Assembly (NCBI RefSeq): GCF_018131015.1
Contig: NZ_JAFCJJ010000003.1
Span: 1 to 64,000, forward strand
DNA length: 64,000 nucleotides
Direction of reading: 5' to 3'
DNA from: Bradyrhizobium diazoefficiens
GTDB taxonomy: Bacteria; Pseudomonadota; Alphaproteobacteria; Rhizobiales; Xanthobacteraceae
The notes under the pieces: generated by a model
What the model was told of the DNA's origin: nothing
The model's database searches: none
What the model saw: only the letters and a program-made list of their open reading frames with translations
Position numbers and translations under genes: made by a program
Shown here: piece after piece, positions 26,478-33,435 of the stretch
Numbering within the stretch: position 1 is the stretch's first letter
Layout: each line of letters opens with the position of its first letter

Positions 26478-27443
26478 TCAATAGCCGCGGCCCCACCAGT
26501 AGCAGAAGCGCTCGACATTGGCAGGCAAGCTCGTCTCGTAGTTATTCCACTTCTCGTACTTGGGCAGCTTCACTTCCTTCATCGCGGTGTCGAAGCACTT
26601 GCCGGCGTCGGCGGCCTTCTTCACCTCGGCGGAGAGGTCTTCCAGGTAGGCGACGTCGTCCTCGATGTCCTTCTTGGTGCCGAAACGGCCGCCGGCATAG
26701 GGATGGCCGGGGATCATCCGCTCCCAGTCGAGCGAAGCCAGCTTCTTCAGCGAGGCGATGTATTCCAGCGGCGAGGCGTTGTCGGGTATGTTGCGGAACT
26801 GGACCGACTCGATCGGCGCGAAATCGACGACGAAGACGATTTTCTCCTTCGGCAACCGCATCACCAGCGAGTTGTCGGAATGGTTGCGGCCGACATAGTT
26901 CAGCTCCAGCGTGGTGCCGCCGAGCGTGATGGCCTTCTTGCCGTCGACCACCTGGTCCGGCATCACGACATCGGCAAGCAGCGCGTTCTGCTTCTTCAAT
27001 TCGAGCAGCCGCTCCTTGGTTCGTCGATGCGCGATGAAGGTGGCGCCGAGATCCTTGAAGGGCTGGCCGCCGGCGATGTGATCGTAATGGTGATGGCTGT
27101 AGATGACGTATTTGATCGGCTTGTCGGTGACGGCCTTGATTGCGTCGATATAGGGCTCGGCGGGGCGCAAATAGGAAATCGGATCGGTCGCGATTACGCC
27201 CTGCGGCGTCACCACGAACATCGACTGATGGCCGCCATAGCGGAAGATGTAGACGTTCTCGGTGCCGTCGACCTTCCTGGTCGATGTCTGCGGCGGGGTC
27301 TGCGCCAACGCCTGCGTCAAGGCCTGCGTCAAGGCCGATCCGGTCACGATGGCCGCGAGGGCGGCGATGCAATGGTTGCTTTCATCTCTGGCTTTCTTGA
27401 AAGGATTGACGTGCTGGAGTGGCGAACATTCTCTCCGACACAA
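26478..27443 (-). CDS. Metallo-beta-lactamase-fold hydrolase, exported
   Basis: This 321-residue frame carries the metal site YSHHHYDHIAGG (residues ~110-121), further ligands in RNHSDNS and VVDFAP, and HPYAGG. These are typical of periplasmic MBL hydrolases of the SoxH/quinoprotein-relay kind. The substrate is unknown. The N-terminus is odd: the frame starts MCRRECSPLQHV before a hydrophobic stretch, whereas an ATG at 27385 in the next frame would give a textbook signal peptide if one base were added (see findings). A 12-base tandem duplication encodes the repeated TQAL in the signal region. Confidence 0.82.
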   Translation of the reverse strand: MCRRECSPLQHVNPFKKARDESNHCIAALAAIVTGSALTQALTQALAQTPPQTSTRKVDGTENVYIFRYGGHQSMFVVTPQGVIATDPISYLRPAEPYIDAIKAVTDKPIKYVIYSHHHYDHIAGGQPFKDLGATFIAHRRTKERLLELKKQNALLADVVMPDQVVDGKKAITLGGTTLELNYVGRNHSDNSLVMRLPKEKIVFVVDFAPIESVQFRNIPDNASPLEYIASLKKLASLDWERMIPGHPYAGGRFGTKKDIEDDVAYLEDLSAEVKKAADAGKCFDTAMKEVKLPKYEKWNNYETSLPANVERFCYWWGRGY

Positions 27444-27551
27444 ACGCTGCGGAAGGGAATTTATTCCGCCGTCTGCTGCGAGGGCGGCGTCTTCAAATGT
27501 GATGTACGTGCCCGTTGATCCGGCTTGACAGTTTTATGTCACAGGAGGAGC

Positions 27552-27675
27552 ATGGTTGTGGTCGCAGACAAGCGACGCGTTACGTCCATCTCGTGAGCAC
27601 GGGGAGGTCTATGACACCACCTCCGCAAAAGCAGCCGCGTTAAATGCGATGGAGCTCGTTCGGACTATCGTATAG
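27552..27675 (+). other. Possible frameshifted small gene in a 340-base gap
   Basis: The gap 27444-27783 contains AGGAGG followed by an ATG at 27552 that opens MVVVADKRRVTSIS and then stops. In the adjacent frame a coding-like stretch continues as REHGEVYDTTSAKAAALNAM and on to a stop at 27673-27675. One frameshift would join them into a ~40-residue peptide. I do not recognise it. It could be a decayed small gene or chance. The rest of the gap holds an imperfect inverted repeat around GCCGGGC at 27698-27758 and nothing else visible. Confidence 0.25.
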
Positions 27676-27766
27676 CGGCAAAAACCGCGAACGGCACGCC
27701 GGGCTTAGGTTTAGAGGGCTGCATCAGTAAGGCAAAGCCCCTACCTGCCCGGCGCTGTGCTTTGTA

Positions 27767-27804
27767 CTTTCTTCTGCACGCCGCTATGCTTTCTTCTGCA
27801 CGCC
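27767..27804. repeat. 16-bp direct repeat at a gene end
   Basis: CTTTCTTCTGCACGCC occurs at 27767-27782 and again at 27789-27804. The second copy contains the last codons and stop of the minus-strand gene (GVQKKA), so the first is a duplicated copy of that gene's 3' end. Confidence 0.75.
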
Positions 27805-28407
27805 AAAGATCTCACCGAGCCATTGATAATAGACGGGCTGCTTGTCACGCAGCGTGGCGCGGTTGAAGGGTGGCCGATCGACATTGCCCCAGAGGTAGAG
27901 GCTTCCCGTCACCGCAAAATACTCCTGCACGTTCTTCAATACATAGGCATCCGGCGGATAGAGCTCGTTCTGCCTCGCGATGCCGTAGAAGCGCAGGACG
28001 TCCGGGTTCTGCAATGCGCCGGGCAGGACGCGGACGTGATAGGCATGAAGCAGTTCGTGCAACAGCACCGGCTTCTCGGGTGCAACGACGGCGGCATCGA
28101 CCGTGACGCCAGTTTCCCTGGACGAGAAATGCCCGCCGCCGTCGCCCTGTCCGGGCTTGACCGAAACCGGCTGGCTCTTGAAGAAGGTCATGACCTCCGC
28201 CTTCGCGCCGCAGTCGGCGACGATGTCGATCTGATGCTTGAACGACGCAACGACCTCCTTGAGATTGGGCTGTCCTTGCGCCGCGCTGGTGTCGACGGTG
28301 ATGCCGCGATAGGCGAAGGTTGCTGCGTCTTTCGCAATGGCGGATCGTGTGCCGATCAGGGCCGCGCCCCCTGCGAGCACGAGCCGGCGCCGGTCGAGTG
28401 ATGTCAT
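27784..28407 (-). CDS. Exported putative zinc metalloprotein (HELLH)
   Basis: This 207-residue protein starts with a twin-arginine-like signal (DRRRLVLAGGAALIG, cleavage near AIAKD). It contains HELLHAYHVRVLPG around residues 117-130, an HExxH zinc-protease motif followed by another histidine. A downstream acidic residue in NVQEYFAVTGSLYLWG could be the third ligand. It matches no family I can name with confidence. It is monocistronic and divergent from the MscS gene by 191 bases. Confidence 0.7.
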   Translation of the reverse strand: MTSLDRRRLVLAGGAALIGTRSAIAKDAATFAYRGITVDTSAAQGQPNLKEVVASFKHQIDIVADCGAKAEVMTFFKSQPVSVKPGQGDGGGHFSSRETGVTVDAAVVAPEKPVLLHELLHAYHVRVLPGALQNPDVLRFYGIARQNELYPPDAYVLKNVQEYFAVTGSLYLWGNVDRPPFNRATLRDKQPVYYQWLGEIFGVQKKA

Positions 28408-28598
28408 GATGGTCCCCCAAAAAGTCTGCCGCTATCTCGCATGTCTTTGCGACACTGGTTCCATCATGCCTGTGTTGCGGCAAATGCCAAGGGAATGTCG
28501 CCTCACCGGCAAACTTCCGACACAGGTCGGAGGCGAATAACGCCGATCCGAGATGAGGCATGCGCTTCGCGCGGTGACGCTTTTGATTCCGACGGCGC

Positions 28599-30953
28599 AT
28601 GTCATTGTTCAGGGAATCCCGCGTGTCGCATAAGCTTGTTACGGCGCTTCTCGCCGTCTTCCTCGCAATCTCGTCCCTCTCGATCGCCCGCGCCGGTCCG
28701 GCTGCGCCGGGCACCGACAATGCCGCTGCACTGTCGCCCGATGCGGCCAAGCGCGCGCTGGAGACGCTCCAGGACGATCAGAAGCGCGCCCAGATGATCG
28801 ATACCCTGCGCGCGATCGCGAATGCATCCGGCGGGCAGCAGGCGTCGGCTCCCGAGTCGAGTTCGCCGATCCCGCTGTCGGCCGACGGCCTCGGCGCGCA
28901 ACTCCTGCTCACGGTGTCCGAGCAGATCGGCGAAATCTCGCGCGAGGTTGCCGACGCGGCCCGGACGCTCACGCATTTTCCGGCGTTCTATTACTGGGTC
29001 GTGCGGACGGCCAATGATCCCGCCGCCTATCACCTTCTGATCGAGATCGCCTGGAAGCTCGCACTGGTGCTCGGCTGCGCCCTCTCGGCCGAGTGGGTGA
29101 TCGTCCGGCTGATCCGGCGACCGGTCGCGTTCCTGGAGGGACGCGTGCCGCAAACCGTGCGCTTGCCGGCGCAGACGCTGCCCTTCGCCGATCCGCCGTC
29201 GTCGGTTGCCGATGTCACCCCCGCGCCCGAATTGCACAGGCGCCGCCACAGCCTGGCGCGCGCCTGGCAAATGATGTTGCGGCTGCCTTTCGTGCTCGGG
29301 CGTCTCGCGCTCGAACTGCTTCCGGTGCTCGCCTTTGCCGGCCTTTCGACGACGCTGCTCGGGACGGAGATCGGCGAGCCCGCGACCGTCCGCCTCGTCA
29401 TCCTGGCGGTCGTCAACGCCTATGCGGTCTCGCGCGGCATCATTTGCGTCGTCCGCGCGCTGGCGGGGCCGTTCGGCCTGCTTCCGGCCCGCGCCGAGAC
29501 GGCGGCCTATATCGAGATCTGGGCGCGCCGCATCGTCGGCGTCGGCGTGTCGGGCATTGCCTTTGCGAACGTGGCGCTGCTGCTCGGCCTGCATCGCGCC
29601 GGCTACGCGGCGCTCCTGCGCATGGTGATGCTGGTCGTGCATCTCTTCATCGTCGTGATCATCCTGCAGTGCCGGCGTCAGGTCGCCGACGCGATCCGCG
29701 CGCCGGCGGACCGGCAGGGGATCGCGGCGCGCCTGCGCGAGCGCATCGCCGGCGGCTGGCACTATCCCGCCATCGCGCTCGACCTCGCATTGTGGGCGGT
29801 CTGGGCGCTGAACATCCGCAACGGCTACTCGCTGCTGCTGCAATATTTCGTCGGCACCATCGCGGCGGCGCTGATCACGCGCGTCGCCATCATGGTGACG
29901 CTCGGCCTGATCGACCGCGGCTTCCGCATCAATCCGGAGATCCTGCAGCGATTTCCGGGGCTCGAGATCCGCGCCAACCGCTATCTGCCGCTGCTGCGCA
30001 GGATCGTCTCGGGCGTGATCGCCTTCATCGGCCTCGTGGCCGTGCTCGAGGTCTGGGGCGTCGATGCCCTCGTCTGGTTCTATGGCGGCGAGATCGGAAG
30101 CCGGCTGCTCTCGGCGGTGGTGACGATCGGCATTTCCGCAGCCCTCGCGGCGGCGATCTGGGAAGCCAGCAACGCGCTGCTGGATCGCCAGATCAACACG
30201 CTGTCGCGGGACGGACATTATGCCCGCGCCGCGCGGCTGCGCACGTTCCAGCCGATGCTGCGGACCGCACTCCTGTGCCTGATCGCCACCGTCGTCGGCC
30301 TGACGGCGCTGAGCGAGATCGGCGTCAATGTCGCGCCACTGCTCGCGGGCGCCGGCATCGTCGGCATCGCCATCGGCTTCGGTTCGCAGAAGCTCGTGCA
30401 GGATCTCATCACCGGACTGTTCCTGCTGCTGGAGAACACCGTGCAGGTCGGCGACAGCGTCAGTGTGTCGGGACTGTCCGGGGTCGTGGAGAACGTCTCG
30501 ATCCGCACCATCCGTCTGCGCGCCGGCGACGGCGCCGTGCACATCGTGCCGTTCAGCGCGGTGACCACCATCACCAATTCCAGCCGCGGCGCCGGCAATG
30601 CCTCGGTCAGCGTCAACGTCGCTTACAAGGAGGACACAGACCGTGCCGGCCAGATCCTCAAGGATGTCGTCGACGAGATGCGCCGCGAGACGGAATTCCG
30701 CAGTCTCATCCGCGGCGATCTCGAACTCTGGGGCATCGACAAGGTCGACGGTGCCATGGTGTCGATCGTCGGCCAGATCCGTTGCACCGAGGCGGGCCGC
30801 TGGCCGGTCCAGCGCGAGTTCAACCGCCGCATGAAGCTGCGCTTCCAGCAGAACGGCATCGAGATCGCGTCCGCCACCCAGACCATCTTGATGCAGATCG
30901 CGGCGCCGGCTGACGGCTCGGCCCATCTGGTCCCGCGGCGGGCAGTCGGATAA
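28599..30953 (+). CDS. Large MscS-family mechanosensitive channel
   Basis: This 784-residue inner-membrane protein has a signal peptide (cleavage near ARAGP), a ~100-residue periplasmic region, and about ten or eleven helices. The MscS core lies at ~570-760: LLAGAGIVGIAIGFGSQKLV forms the pore-lining TM3, followed by the beta domain GDSVSVSGLSGVVENVSIRTIRLR. It releases osmolytes under hypo-osmotic stress. The extra helices place it with the large YbdG/MscK-like homologues. The start is ATG 28599; a GTG at 28623 is possible. Confidence 0.88.
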   Translation: MSLFRESRVSHKLVTALLAVFLAISSLSIARAGPAAPGTDNAAALSPDAAKRALETLQDDQKRAQMIDTLRAIANASGGQQASAPESSSPIPLSADGLGAQLLLTVSEQIGEISREVADAARTLTHFPAFYYWVVRTANDPAAYHLLIEIAWKLALVLGCALSAEWVIVRLIRRPVAFLEGRVPQTVRLPAQTLPFADPPSSVADVTPAPELHRRRHSLARAWQMMLRLPFVLGRLALELLPVLAFAGLSTTLLGTEIGEPATVRLVILAVVNAYAVSRGIICVVRALAGPFGLLPARAETAAYIEIWARRIVGVGVSGIAFANVALLLGLHRAGYAALLRMVMLVVHLFIVVIILQCRRQVADAIRAPADRQGIAARLRERIAGGWHYPAIALDLALWAVWALNIRNGYSLLLQYFVGTIAAALITRVAIMVTLGLIDRGFRINPEILQRFPGLEIRANRYLPLLRRIVSGVIAFIGLVAVLEVWGVDALVWFYGGEIGSRLLSAVVTIGISAALAAAIWEASNALLDRQINTLSRDGHYARAARLRTFQPMLRTALLCLIATVVGLTALSEIGVNVAPLLAGAGIVGIAIGFGSQKLVQDLITGLFLLLENTVQVGDSVSVSGLSGVVENVSIRTIRLRAGDGAVHIVPFSAVTTITNSSRGAGNASVSVNVAYKEDTDRAGQILKDVVDEMRRETEFRSLIRGDLELWGIDKVDGAMVSIVGQIRCTEAGRWPVQREFNRRMKLRFQQNGIEIASATQTILMQIAAPADGSAHLVPRRAVG

Positions 30954-31161
30954 CCACCCGGCAGATTTTCAGCCCTGCTTCTTTCCTCAGAGGATCCGCG
31001 CGGCGTTAACCCTTTTTACCGCGCGCAAGCTGGGATCTCTCGCAAAAATCTCGCTGCGGTGCGAGATCACAATCGGTCTGCGTATTGCTGCGTCCTTGAT
31101 CTCGATGGGGCGCTGGCCGACAATGCCCATGGTTCAATAAGAAACTTTCTTGGGGGAATTC

Positions 31162-32814
31162 GTGAATAGATCTTCGGGGGTCGCGGCCCAACCGACCTCG
31201 TCCAATACCGCTCGCGGCATGAGCTTGCTGCGCGATCCCTTGCTCAACAAGGGCACCGCCTTCACGGAAGCGGAGCGCGCTGCGCTCGGCCTGCGTGGGC
31301 TGCTTCCGCCTTGCGTGCTGACAATGGAGACGCAGGTCGATCGGGTGCTCACCAATCTGCGCATGCTGCCGACCGATCTCGAAAAATACGTCGCGCTGAA
31401 CGCGCTGCACGACCGCAACGAGGCGCTGTTCTTCCGCGTCGTCGTCGACAACATCGACGAGATCCAGCCGCTGATCTACACGCCGACGGTCGGGCTTGCC
31501 TGCCAGAAATACGGCCTGATCTTCCAGCGGCCGCGCGGCATGTTCATCTCCTCGCGCGATCGCGGCCAGATCGCCGAGATCCTGAAGAACTGGCCCTATC
31601 CTGCAAAGCTCATCGTCGTGACCGACGGCGAGCGCATCCTCGGGCTCGGCGATCTCGGTGCCAACGGCATGGGCATTCCGGTCGGGAAGCTGTCGCTCTA
31701 TTCGGCCTGCGCCGGCGTGCATCCCGAGCATTGCCTGCCGATCGTGCTCGACGTCGGCACCAACAACGAAGAGTTGTTGAACGATCCCTATTATCTCGGT
31801 CTGCGCGAGCGGCGCCTCAGCGGCGAGGCCTATGACAGCTTCGTCGACGAGTTCATGGTCGCGGCCCGGAAGACGTTTCCGGGCGTGCTGATCCAGTTCG
31901 AGGATTTCGCCAACCATTCCGCGTTCAAGCTCTTGCACAAGTACCGGGACGAGGCCTGCGTCTTCAACGACGACATCCAGGGCACGGCGGCGGTGGCGCT
32001 GGCGGGGCTGTTCTCGGCACTGCGCGTCTCCGGAGCGAGGCTGAACGACCAGAAAATCCTGTTCCTCGGCGCGGGCGAGGCGGCGACGGGCATCGCCGAT
32101 CTCGTGGTCTCCGCCATGATGGCAGAGGGGGCTACCGAGGCCGAAGCGCTCCGGCGCAACTGGCTGGTGGATTCCCGCGGCCTCGTCGTGGCAGGGCGCG
32201 CCGGCCTGTCCGGCCACAAGCTGCGCTATGCCCATGGCGAGCAGGAACCGATCACCGACTTCCTCACGGCGATCAGAACGCTGAAGCCGACGGCGATCAT
32301 CGGCGTTGCCGCGGTCGGCGGCGCCTTCACGCCGGATGTGCTGAAGGCGATGGCCGAGCTCAACGAACAGCCGATCGTGTTCGCACTCTCCAACCCGACC
32401 TCGAAGGCCGAGTGCTCGGCTGAGGACGCCTATCGCTACACCGGGGGCCACGCGCTGTTCGCCTGCGGCAGCCCCTATGACCCGGTGAAGCTCAACGGCC
32501 GAACCTTCGTGCCCCGGCAGGGCAACAACTCCTACATCTTCCCGGGCGTCGGCCTCGGCGTCATTGCCAGCGGCTCGCGCCTCGTCACCGACGAGATGTT
32601 CATGGCGGCCGCTCATTCGCTGGCCGATTGCGTCGGCAAGGAGGATCTCGCGCAAGGCAGCCTCTATCCGGCACTGCCGCGCATCCGCGAGGTCTCGGCC
32701 CGTATCGCCACCGCGGTGGCCGACGTCGCCTATCAGCGCGGCCTTGCCGACGGACCCGCGCCCAACGACGTGAGGGGGCTGGTGCAGTCGCAAATGTACG
32801 AGCCGCGGTACTGA
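31162..32814 (+). CDS. maeA: NAD-type malic enzyme, MaeA/SfcA class
   Basis: This 550-residue enzyme decarboxylates malate to pyruvate with reduction of NAD(P). The class-defining YTPTVGLACQKYG (near residue 110), the malate and metal site LGLGDLGANGMGIPVGKL and FNDDIQGTAAV, and the Rossmann loop FLGAGEAATGIAD are present. It is the E. coli MaeA/eukaryotic-type form, without the C-terminal phosphotransacetylase domain of rhizobial Dme/Tme. The GTG at 31162 follows GGGGGAA; a TTG at 31150 is less likely. Confidence 0.92.
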   Translation: MNRSSGVAAQPTSSNTARGMSLLRDPLLNKGTAFTEAERAALGLRGLLPPCVLTMETQVDRVLTNLRMLPTDLEKYVALNALHDRNEALFFRVVVDNIDEIQPLIYTPTVGLACQKYGLIFQRPRGMFISSRDRGQIAEILKNWPYPAKLIVVTDGERILGLGDLGANGMGIPVGKLSLYSACAGVHPEHCLPIVLDVGTNNEELLNDPYYLGLRERRLSGEAYDSFVDEFMVAARKTFPGVLIQFEDFANHSAFKLLHKYRDEACVFNDDIQGTAAVALAGLFSALRVSGARLNDQKILFLGAGEAATGIADLVVSAMMAEGATEAEALRRNWLVDSRGLVVAGRAGLSGHKLRYAHGEQEPITDFLTAIRTLKPTAIIGVAAVGGAFTPDVLKAMAELNEQPIVFALSNPTSKAECSAEDAYRYTGGHALFACGSPYDPVKLNGRTFVPRQGNNSYIFPGVGLGVIASGSRLVTDEMFMAAAHSLADCVGKEDLAQGSLYPALPRIREVSARIATAVADVAYQRGLADGPAPNDVRGLVQSQMYEPRY

Positions 32815-32827
32815 CTGCCTCCACATC

Positions 32828-32911
32828 GTCATGGCCGGGCTTGTCCCGGCCATCCACGCCTTGCCGCGCGAAACGAAGAACGTAGATGCCCGGGACAAGC
32901 CCGGGCATGAC
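32828..32911. repeat. REP pair in inverted orientation
   Basis: The 27-base unit at 32828-32854 (core ATGGCCGGG...CCCGGCCAT) and the unit at 32885-32911 (core ATGCCCGGG...CCCGGGCAT) are reverse complements with two mismatches, and each is itself palindromic. They sit 14 bases beyond the malic enzyme stop. The same family is seen at 141-162. Likely role: bacterial interspersed palindromes affecting mRNA end processing. The rest of 32815-33042 holds only the BlaI-type operator. Confidence 0.8.
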
Positions 32912-33001
32912 GACTGTCTGAAAGTAGCCCGTTAGGTCAGCACGGCGATACCATTTCAGGTGGAATCGCCGTTGCGTGGCGCGATGGCATATGCGACGAT
33001 C

Positions 33002-33013
33002 TGTAGCGTTACA
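33002..33013. promoter_or_regulatory. BlaI-type operator upstream of the blaI-M56 operon
   Basis: TGTAGCGTTACA lies 29 bases before the BlaI-like start codon. It is a dyad TGTAG-N2-(T/C)TACA with TGTA/TACA half-sites as in BlaI/MecI operators. Nearly the same palindrome stands at 36058-36069 before the DUF1800-DUF1501 operon. The position would allow autorepression. Confidence 0.65.
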
Positions 33014-33042
33014 AGAAGATTCCAACCGCAAGGCAAGACACC

Positions 33043-33435
33043 ATGGACGATCGTTTGCCCGAACTGGGCGACCTCGAGCGCGAGGTCATGCAATTGGTTT
33101 GGGCCCACGGTCCGGTGACGGCCGAGGTCGTGCGTGAGCGGCTGTCGCGGCGCCTGAAGGAATCGACGGTCCGCACCGTGCTGCGCCGGCTGGAAGAAAA
33201 GGGTTATGCTCGCCACACCGTGGACGGACGTACCTATGTCTACCACGCCGCCGAAGAGCGCGCGCGCGTCGCGGCCAAGGCCGTGCAGCGCATCGTCGAC
33301 TGGTTCTGCAACGGTTCGATCGAGGAGGTCCTCGTCGGCATGGTGGACAACGCGATGCTCGACCAGCAGCAGCTGCGCACGCTGGCCGACCAGGTGGCGA
33401 AGGCTAAAAAGACGAGGGGAGTGAAGAAGGAATGA
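33043..33435 (+). CDS. BlaI/MecI/CopY-family repressor
   Basis: This 130-residue winged-helix repressor matches the Penicillinase_R family: LGDLEREVMQLVWAHGPVTAEVVRERL at the N-terminus, recognition-helix region STVRTVLRRLEEKGYARHTVDGRTYVY, and a helical C-terminal dimerisation part. In the Bla/Mec systems such repressors are cleaved after a membrane sensor protease is activated. The stop overlaps the start of the M56 gene by four bases, so the pair is coupled. The operator at 33002 suggests autoregulation. Confidence 0.93.
   Translation: MDDRLPELGDLEREVMQLVWAHGPVTAEVVRERLSRRLKESTVRTVLRRLEEKGYARHTVDGRTYVYHAAEERARVAAKAVQRIVDWFCNGSIEEVLVGMVDNAMLDQQQLRTLADQVAKAKKTRGVKKE

Noticed and set aside
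28602..30926. 774-codon minus-strand open frame over the MscS gene
   Set aside because: Antisense shadow; composition dominated by Asp, Arg, Gln and His, no motifs, while the plus strand holds the full MscS core.
31006..32898. 630-codon minus-strand open frame over the malic enzyme
   Set aside because: Antisense shadow of a gene with clear malic enzyme motifs.
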